A DNA stretch of 8,518 nt from Anaerolineae bacterium. Lineage in GTDB: Bacteria; Chloroflexota; Anaerolineae; Anaerolineales; UBA4823. The position numbers were made by a program, and so were the translations under genes. Within the stretch, counting starts at the first letter, position 1; the number at the start of each line of letters is the position of its first letter. Below the pieces are notes generated by a model. It saw only the letters and a list, made by a program, of their open reading frames with translations. It did not search any database and was not told the origin of the DNA. This document shows, piece after piece, positions 1 to 4,880 of this stretch. Location of the stretch: positions 1-8,518 of the forward strand of contig JAUXFR010000043.1 of assembly GCA_030622805.1 (NCBI GenBank), given 5' to 3'.

Positions 1-383
1 CCGTCTGTTTCGAAGAAATTTTCCAGTGCCCTCACCAGGGCAGGGATCTGTCCGTGCATATCTTCTTTTCGTATAAATTCATTAAGGCTGTCTTCCAGAT
101 AAAGAAGCCTTTGATACTCGTCCAGATAATGCAGCCCACGCTGCCACTTTCCGGTTACCGGGTGTGGGTATCCACCGCGGTTTGCGATTGTGATCCTGTA
201 TCCGAAATGGGTAAGCGCTGCACTGAATTGGTTGACGTAGACGTTTTGACCGCCGGTGTCGGGAAGACCAGGTACAACATGCCACTCATGAACACCGTGA
301 TTGGAGACCATCAGGATATGAGGTCGATTTGAGGATTTAAATGCCTGGCGGAAAATTTTATTTTTAGGTTGGATTTGCTCCAT
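1..383 (-). CDS. GT-B glycosyltransferase, sucrose-phosphate synthase-like (N-terminal part, cut by window edge)
   Basis: The reading frame is open from an ATG at 383 to the window edge, giving 127 complete codons with no stop. The protein begins MEQIQPKNKIF. After a beta-strand (ILMVSNHGV) it has the motif GLPDTGGQNVYVNQ at about residues 39-52. The DTGGQ-x-x-Y-V element is the N-terminal signature of sucrose synthase, sucrose-phosphate synthase and mannosylfructose-phosphate synthase (GT4, GT-B fold). A second conserved stretch follows, NRGGYPHPVTG, and then LEDSLNEFIRKEDM. Family enzymes transfer a sugar from a nucleotide sugar to an acceptor sugar phosphate in the cytoplasm. The exact donor and acceptor cannot be read from this fragment. 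No good Shine-Dalgarno precedes the ATG. The gene lies 52 bp downstream of a broken permease, so it may be read from its own promoter or by read-through. The family call is fairly secure; the substrate is not. Confidence 0.85.
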   Translation of the reverse strand, partial: MEQIQPKNKIFRQAFKSSNRPHILMVSNHGVHEWHVVPGLPDTGGQNVYVNQFSAALTHFGYRITIANRGGYPHPVTGKWQRGLHYLDEYQRLLYLEDSLNEFIRKEDMHGQIPALVRALENFFETD

Positions 384-435
384 AATCGTGATAATTTTAC
401 CCTAATTCCTTACTCTTATTGCATATCAAAGTCGA

Positions 436-810
436 TTAGCCTTTGATGCCAGTCGACGCCACGCTCTGCACAAACCAGCGTTGGAAGAGCAAGAATATAA
501 TTAGTACCGGGATGGTGATCATTGCCGCGAACGCCATCAGGTCACCCCACAGCCTGGGGTCCTGACCGAAGAAGGTTTGCATTCCAACGGTCAGTGGGCG
601 GTAGTCTATTCCACGTGTGACCATTAATGGCCACATGAATCGATTCCAGTTAGCCAGAGCTTGCAGGATGGCGACCGTGGCAAATATGGGTCTTGATAGC
701 GGCAGTATGATCGACCAGTAAATGCGCATTTTGCTGGCGCCGTCAACCAGGGCCGCCTCTTCCAATTCTTTAGGAAGGTTGATGAAGAATATGACACTGG
801 TAGCTGACAC
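436..810 (-). pseudogene. C-terminal half of a MalG/UgpE-like sugar ABC permease (decapitated remnant)
   Basis: The longest product is 124 residues from a GTG at 810, against about 280 for a complete MalG-type permease. It contains the EAA loop that contacts the ATPase (LPKELEEAALVDGAS, with Glu18-Ala19-Ala20 and Gly24). Two hydrophobic segments follow at about residues 39-62 and 90-113. The C-terminus, FVQSVASTGIKG, is typical of CUT1 permeases. The first four membrane helices or so are missing. Upstream the frame reaches a TAG at 840-838 with no permease-like sequence, so homology starts abruptly near 805, just after treS. It is not a copy of the intact AglG-like permease at 2583-3806. It looks like what is left of another sugar importer after a deletion. 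A short translated protein is possible, but it could not form a working channel half alone. Confidence 0.8.
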
Positions 811-861
811 ATACCTGACTTTTAACTGCCCCCAGCCCTATTCAATTACTTTGGCTCTCGT

Positions 862-1182
862 CTATAATTTAATCCACATGTAATGGTAGGGGGTCATTTG
901 CATGTAGAGTTTGTCAGCGTTTACCTGAGCAGGGAGTGTATGTGTCAGCAATTCAATCGGTGCGGATTGATCTCCAGGTGTGAGTGAAATTTCAATCTGT
1001 TGTGATTTCGATGAGAGATTATTGAGCACCAGGATCTTTTCGTCTTTGTATGTGCGCCAGTACCCAGCCACAGCGTTTGTACCGGTATAAGCCCAAGCCA
1101 GGTTGCCCCATCCAAAGGCAGGATGCTCTTTGCGAATTAAGATCATTTTCCGGATCGTGCTCCATAGTGAATCTTTATCGCT
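862..1182 (-). pseudogene. treS: C-terminal domain of trehalose synthase, cut off by the in-frame TAG
   Basis: This is the continuation of treS in the same frame beyond the TAG at 1185-1183. It reads SDKDSLWSTIRKMILIRKEHPAFGWG and ends PYHYMWIKL before a TAG at 864-862. The RKEHPAFG stretch and the closing Y-x-x-M-W-I-K-L match the end of TreS proteins, which is the helix after the catalytic barrel followed by the C-terminal beta-sandwich. Alignment to the family from memory shows no residues gained or lost across the stop, so only one codon appears changed. An internal ATG at 1146 would give a 94-residue protein. It has no obvious ribosome binding site and would hold only the beta domain, so independent expression is doubtful. 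Confidence 0.8.
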
Positions 1183-2487
1183 CTATTGTGATCGAATATT
1201 TACCATCTCAGGACTGTAGATTGGATCATTGATAATGGGTGCGTAAAGGGAAGATGGAGCAGCAGATGAAAAACCGGCGTTTGTCCCATCGGTCCACTGC
1301 ATCGGCGTCCGTACACCGCTGCGGTCCGGCAGCCAGATGTTATCGCCCATGCCGATTTCGTCACCATAGTAGATGATGGGGGAGCCGGGCAGCGTGAACA
1401 ACAGGGAGTTGATCAGCTCGATTTTACGACGGTCATTATCGAGCAGCGGCGCCAATCGCCTGCGTATTCCCAGATTCAGCCGCATGCGTGGCTCGGGGGC
1501 ATAAGCCTGCCACATCCATTGCCGTTCACCATCTGTTACCATTTCTAGCGTAAGCTCGTCGTGATTGCGCAGGAATGTGCACCACTGGCAGTTCTCTGGA
1601 ATTTCAGGAGTGCGCTCCAGGATCCACAGCAGTGGTGAGACGTCTTGCTTATGCAGTGCCATGAAGATACGCGGCATAAGCGGAAAGTGGAAACCCATCT
1701 GAAATTCGTCGCCGTCCCCAAAATATGGGCGTACGTCCTCTGGCCATTGGTTGGCTTCACAAAGCAGCAACCGACCCGGGTATTGATCATCGATGAATTT
1801 CCGTAATGTTTTTATAAAAGTATGCGTTTCTGACAGGTTCTCGCAGTTCGTGTCTTCTCGTTCAAATAAATATGGAACAGCATCGGTGCGGAAACCATCT
1901 ACACCCAGATCCAACCAGAACCGGACAATATTGAGCATTTCTTGCTGCACAGCGGGGTTGTCGAAGTTCAGGTCTGGTTGGGAGGAATAGAAACGATGCC
2001 AGTAATACTGTCCTGCGGTTTCATCCCAGGCCCAATTCGAGGTTTCGGTATCCAGGAAGATAATACGGGCGTCTGGATACTTCTTGTCTGTGTCACTCCA
2101 AACATAGTAATTTCGATATGGTGAATTCCTGTCTGCGCGTGCTGCCTGGAACCAGGGGTGCTGATCCGAAGTGTGGTTGATCACCATATCGGTGATCACG
2201 CGCATATTCCGACCATGGGCAGCGTCGATCAGGTCTTTAAAATCATCCAGCGAACCATATTCAGGAAGCACCCCATAGTAATCGGCAATATCATAGCCAT
2301 CATCATTTAATGGGGAGGGGAAGATGGGGAGCAGCCAAATACAATCGACCCCCAACTCCTGCAGATAATCCAGCTTCTGGATCAGCCCACGGATATCGCC
2401 ATTCCCATCACCGTCGCTGTCGTAATAGGCGCGTATATAAACTTCGTAAAAAACCGCGTTCTTATACCAGAGTTGATTGTTTTCCAT
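1183..2487 (-). CDS. treS: Trehalose synthase (maltose alpha-D-glucosyltransferase), truncated at an in-frame TAG
   Basis: TreS (EC 5.4.99.16, GH13) interconverts maltose and trehalose in the cytoplasm without cofactors. The 434 residues seen contain the N-terminal strand (LWYKNAVFYEVYIRA) and the calcium-type DSDGDGNGDIRGL segment. GH13 region I is DMVINHTSDQHPWF (residues 100-113). The putative nucleophile is Asp202 in GFRTDAVPYL, the acid/base is Glu244 in LLCEANQWPED, and Asp310 lies in FLRNHDE. The TreS-specific stretches RIIFLDTETSNW, PEIPENCQW and RTPMQWTDGTNAGFS distinguish it from oligo-1,6-glucosidases and amylosucrases. The barrel is complete. A TAG at codon 435 removes the last 106 residues, which follow in the same frame down to 862; without it the protein would have 541 residues, a normal size for TreS lacking a fused maltokinase. 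The ATG at 2487 fits the family N-terminus, but no clear Shine-Dalgarno precedes it. The gene starts 95 bp after the AglG-like permease and probably belongs to the importer operon. Loss of the beta domain would probably destabilise the enzyme. Confidence 0.9.
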   Translation of the reverse strand: MENNQLWYKNAVFYEVYIRAYYDSDGDGNGDIRGLIQKLDYLQELGVDCIWLLPIFPSPLNDDGYDIADYYGVLPEYGSLDDFKDLIDAAHGRNMRVITDMVINHTSDQHPWFQAARADRNSPYRNYYVWSDTDKKYPDARIIFLDTETSNWAWDETAGQYYWHRFYSSQPDLNFDNPAVQQEMLNIVRFWLDLGVDGFRTDAVPYLFEREDTNCENLSETHTFIKTLRKFIDDQYPGRLLLCEANQWPEDVRPYFGDGDEFQMGFHFPLMPRIFMALHKQDVSPLLWILERTPEIPENCQWCTFLRNHDELTLEMVTDGERQWMWQAYAPEPRMRLNLGIRRRLAPLLDNDRRKIELINSLLFTLPGSPIIYYGDEIGMGDNIWLPDRSGVRTPMQWTDGTNAGFSSAAPSSLYAPIINDPIYSPEMVNIRSQ

Positions 2488-2536
2488 ATCGAGGTTGAAA
2501 AAAAGACAGTCTAAAACCTTGCGTAAGTTATCGGAA

Positions 2537-2577
2537 CAGGATTATGCGATACCGAGATCAACTTTTGCAGGATTATG
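2537..2577. repeat. Pair of 10-bp direct repeats between the permease and treS
   Basis: CAGGATTATG occurs at 2537-2546 and again at 2568-2577, 31 bp apart start to start, within the 95-bp gap between the permease stop and the treS start. This is seen directly. No function is evident. It could be a regulatory half-site pair, but chance is possible at this length. The same gap contains a run of seven T on the transcribed strand (2507-2501) with no convincing hairpin before it. Confidence 0.35.
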
Positions 2578-2582
2578 AATGG

Positions 2583-3806
2583 TTAGCCCTTAACCGAGCC
2601 AGCGGTCAATCCGCGCACAAAGAAACGCTGCAGCCCGAAGAAAACGATCATGGGTACGATGAATGAAAGGAAGGCAGCACCGGTCATGATGTGCCAGTTG
2701 CCTCCTCTTGGATCAATCAGGTTGGTGATCTGCACGGTCAATACTGGTTTGCCAGTCAAGAAAATTTTTGCTACCAGGAAGTCGTTCCAGATCCAGATAA
2801 ATTGGAAAATCGCCAGAGAAGCAATCGCCGGAATGGAGAGCGGCATAGCTAATTTCCAAAACGCTGTCCAGTGGCTGGCGCCGTCGATATAAACGGATTC
2901 AAATATCTCACGTGGCAGGCTGCCAAGGAAGTTGCGCATCAGATAGATGGCGTAGGGCAGACCGAAAGCAGTGTGAAAAATCCAGATGCCCCAGAAAGTG
3001 TTCGCCAATCCAACTCGAGTGTATAACTGGGATATGGGTATGAGTGCCATCTGCAGCGGGATGATCTGGAGACCCACCAGCAGAGCGAAAATCCACATCC
3101 TTCCAGGAAAATCCATCCAGGCGAAGGCATACGCAGCAAACGCGGCAAAAAGGATAGGAAGTACCGATGCAACGATAGTAACGATCAGCGTATTGATGAA
3201 TGCTCGTCCCATCCCTTCCGGTTTTATTATATCGCTGAGGTTGCAGTCAAACTTTGCAAGGGTGCTCTCTACGCCCTCTTCACAATCGGTCAGGTAATCC
3301 TGGGTACCCTTATACCCGACAAGAGCATCAGCATAATTGCGCAATGAAAGAGCAGCAACTTCTTGTGAGCCGCCGCTGCCGGAAAGCGTACCCATATAAT
3401 CCAGAATTGGAGCCAGTAGCTCAAGAGCTTCGTTTGGATTTTCTGGCAGGGATGGATCCTGGACATGCGGTTCTCCATTTTGAAGAGGCTTTTTCAGATA
3501 CGCCAACAATCGGTTGGAGCGCGGGTAGTTTTCTACAACGACTGGATCCGATAAATCCGCTTCCGGGATTTCGCTTCCATCTGCTCCGTGGCATGATGCA
3601 CAGTATTCGTTGTACTCAGCTTCACCAACTACAGGCTGCTTTTGAAACACCGTCCACCAACCGGATGTTCGGACGGCTTCCCGTGAGCGGAAAGATGATA
3701 CGAATACGCCAAATGTTGGGATAAACCAGATAACAATGAGAAAAATGACGATCAGGTTCAGAGGAAGTCTTCGTAGAAATCGATTTAAACCTGAGAACGG
3801 TTTCAT
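2583..3806 (-). CDS. aglG: AglG-like alpha-glucoside ABC permease with an inserted cytochrome-c-like domain
   Basis: Inner-membrane subunit of a CUT1 sugar importer, 407 residues against about 280 for standard MalG/AglG proteins. The start is the ATG at 3806, overlapping the upstream permease stop in ATGA, with AGGAGGAG five bases before it. A longer in-frame start at 4079 would run through the upstream permease in another frame and is not credible. TM1 is at about residues 17-38, preceded by basic residues (RFLRRL), so the following loop faces outside. That loop runs from SGWWTVF (48-54) to GMGRAF (198-203). It holds a CxxCH domain at about 59-142, then the family-like LSLRNYADAL (153-162) and a tail with Cys175 and Cys188. 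Five more membrane segments follow, with the EAA loop EIFESVYIDGASHW (300-313) between them and C-terminus RGLTAGSVKG. The permease assignment is firm. The insertion accounts for most of the extra length. Confidence 0.93.
   Translation of the reverse strand: MKPFSGLNRFLRRLPLNLIVIFLIVIWFIPTFGVFVSSFRSREAVRTSGWWTVFQKQPVVGEAEYNEYCASCHGADGSEIPEADLSDPVVVENYPRSNRLLAYLKKPLQNGEPHVQDPSLPENPNEALELLAPILDYMGTLSGSGGSQEVAALSLRNYADALVGYKGTQDYLTDCEEGVESTLAKFDCNLSDIIKPEGMGRAFINTLIVTIVASVLPILFAAFAAYAFAWMDFPGRMWIFALLVGLQIIPLQMALIPISQLYTRVGLANTFWGIWIFHTAFGLPYAIYLMRNFLGSLPREIFESVYIDGASHWTAFWKLAMPLSIPAIASLAIFQFIWIWNDFLVAKIFLTGKPVLTVQITNLIDPRGGNWHIMTGAAFLSFIVPMIVFFGLQRFFVRGLTAGSVKG
3381..3632 (-). other. Cytochrome-c-like domain inside the AglG-like permease
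   Basis: Residues 59-142 of the permease read like a small class I cytochrome c. GEAEYNEYCASCHGADGSEI carries the heme-attachment motif C69-A-S-C72-H73, followed by the Gly-x-x-Gly turn usual in monoheme domains. The domain closes with an ELLAPILDYMGTL helix, resembling the C-terminal helix of such domains. Length and order fit the fold. The expected Met-Pro axial ligand is not obvious: His114 (NGEPHVQDP) occupies about the right place, and Met138 lies in the last helix. The domain sits in the loop after TM1, which by the positive-inside rule is outside the cytoplasm, where c-type heme is attached. The motif is read directly; heme binding is inferred. Confidence 0.75.
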
Positions 3807-4717
3807 CGCATCTCCTCCTGTGCTCTGAAGCGTCGCACGTTGATGATCATGATTGGAATGGTGAGGAACAGCAATATGACAGCAATTGCCATGGAACGAC
3901 CTGTGTCCGTAACGATCAGCTTGAACATGCGATTCGCGATCACTTCGGTGCCAAAGTTGCCGCCCGTCATCACAAAGACGATGTCGAAAATCTTGAGGAT
4001 GATGATTACCATTGTAGTTGCCACGACCGTGATGGTAGGCAGGATCATAGGTATCATTATTTTCCAGAATATGTTCCACTCAGAAGCGCCATCCACTCTG
4101 GCTGCTTCGATAACTTCAGACGGAAGTCCTTTCAGTGCCGCGGATAAAATAACCATGCAAAAACCAGCCCACAACCAAACACCGACCATCATCAATGCCA
4201 GGTTGTTGATCACCGCAGTACTAAGCCAGGGGACAGGATCGAATCCTAAACCGACCATGATGCCGTTGAGCACACCAATCTGGCTGCCACTTCCTGAGAT
4301 AAAGGCATACATAAACTGCCAGATCACACCGGCGCCAATGAAGGATATCGCCATTGGCATAAATATAACGGCTTTTACCAGGCTTTCATAACGAACGCGA
4401 TCCGCAAGGACTGCGATCAATAAACCGAATCCTAATGTCGCTGGGACCATCAGCAGTAGCCACAGGGCATTATTTTTTAATGCTGTTGTCATTTCTGAAT
4501 TTGTCAGAGCGTAGCGGTAGTTCTCGAATATGCCCCAACACGGTTCTCCGGCGACGCAATTTGCTGAAGCAGGTAGTTCACCGGTCTTGTCCATAAAGCT
4601 TAAATATATTGTATTAACAGTGGGATAGACGACGAAAATAAGGATTAAAATAAACGCAGGGAGTACATACAACCAGGGTACCACTGGACCCTGTTTCATT
4701 ATTTTGGAAGCTGCCAT
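3803..4717 (-). CDS. aglF: AglF-like alpha-glucoside ABC permease
   Basis: Inner-membrane subunit of the same CUT1 importer, 304 residues, the usual length for MalF/AglF proteins of this type. Six hydrophobic segments can be picked out at roughly residues 13-41, 83-105, 112-138, 168-192, 218-248 and 277-295. The EAA loop for ATPase docking is EVIEAARVDGASEWNIFW (201-218), followed by IMIPMILPTI. The first outer loop contains two close cysteines, Cys54 and Cys60 (NCVAGEPC), then the family-like FENYRYALTN. The ATG at 4717 is preceded by a strong AGGAGGTG at 4733-4726 with eight bases of spacing. The stop overlaps the start of the second permease by 4 bp, so the two are probably translationally coupled in equal amounts. 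It lies 163 bp after the binding-protein gene, separated by a hairpin. No ATPase gene is next to it. Confidence 0.93.
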   Translation of the reverse strand: MAASKIMKQGPVVPWLYVLPAFILILIFVVYPTVNTIYLSFMDKTGELPASANCVAGEPCWGIFENYRYALTNSEMTTALKNNALWLLLMVPATLGFGLLIAVLADRVRYESLVKAVIFMPMAISFIGAGVIWQFMYAFISGSGSQIGVLNGIMVGLGFDPVPWLSTAVINNLALMMVGVWLWAGFCMVILSAALKGLPSEVIEAARVDGASEWNIFWKIMIPMILPTITVVATTMVIIILKIFDIVFVMTGGNFGTEVIANRMFKLIVTDTGRSMAIAVILLFLTIPIMIINVRRFRAQEEMR

Positions 4718-4830
4718 AGATGCAACACCTCCTCTCCCATATGTTTTGGAAGCAGATTATCGCAGAATTCCTTTGCGACTATTGGATAAAGAATTAGAGA
4801 AAAATTCGGTAGTACTTATGATGCGATGGT

Positions 4831-4869
4831 TGAAGAAGGCTGGTTGATTGCGGACACCAGCCTTCTTCA
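4831..4869 (-). promoter_or_regulatory. Intercistronic hairpin between binding protein and permease genes
   Basis: TGAAGAAGGCTGGT at 4831-4844 is a perfect inverted repeat of 4856-4869, giving a 14-bp stem with an 11-base loop. It begins 11 bases after the binding-protein stop codon. On the transcribed strand no U-tract follows, so it is not a classical intrinsic terminator. Hairpins in this position, as between malE and malF, commonly protect the upstream message or attenuate read-through, so that more binding protein than permease is made. That role is inferred. The structure itself is seen directly. Confidence 0.75.
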
Positions 4870-4880
4870 TATTAATTTTA

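Noticed and set aside
2490..2530. Possible terminator at the seven-T run before treS
   Set aside because: No stable hairpin directly precedes the T-run; only weak 5-base pairing could be drawn.
3254..3724. Plus-strand open frame of 156 codons opposite the cytochrome-like insertion
   Set aside because: It is antisense to an intact, recognisable frame and shows no motif or ribosome site.
3807..4079. Longer N-terminus for the second permease starting at 4079
   Set aside because: This stretch is the first permease read in another frame (His- and Asn-rich, no homology). The ATG at 3806 with AGGAGGAG and ATGA overlap is the convincing start.
3840..4391. Long plus-strand open frame of 183 codons opposite the first permease
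   Set aside because: It is antisense to a well-supported permease, its composition (Met-, Ile- and Thr-rich) is that of reversed membrane-protein codons, and no family motif is seen.
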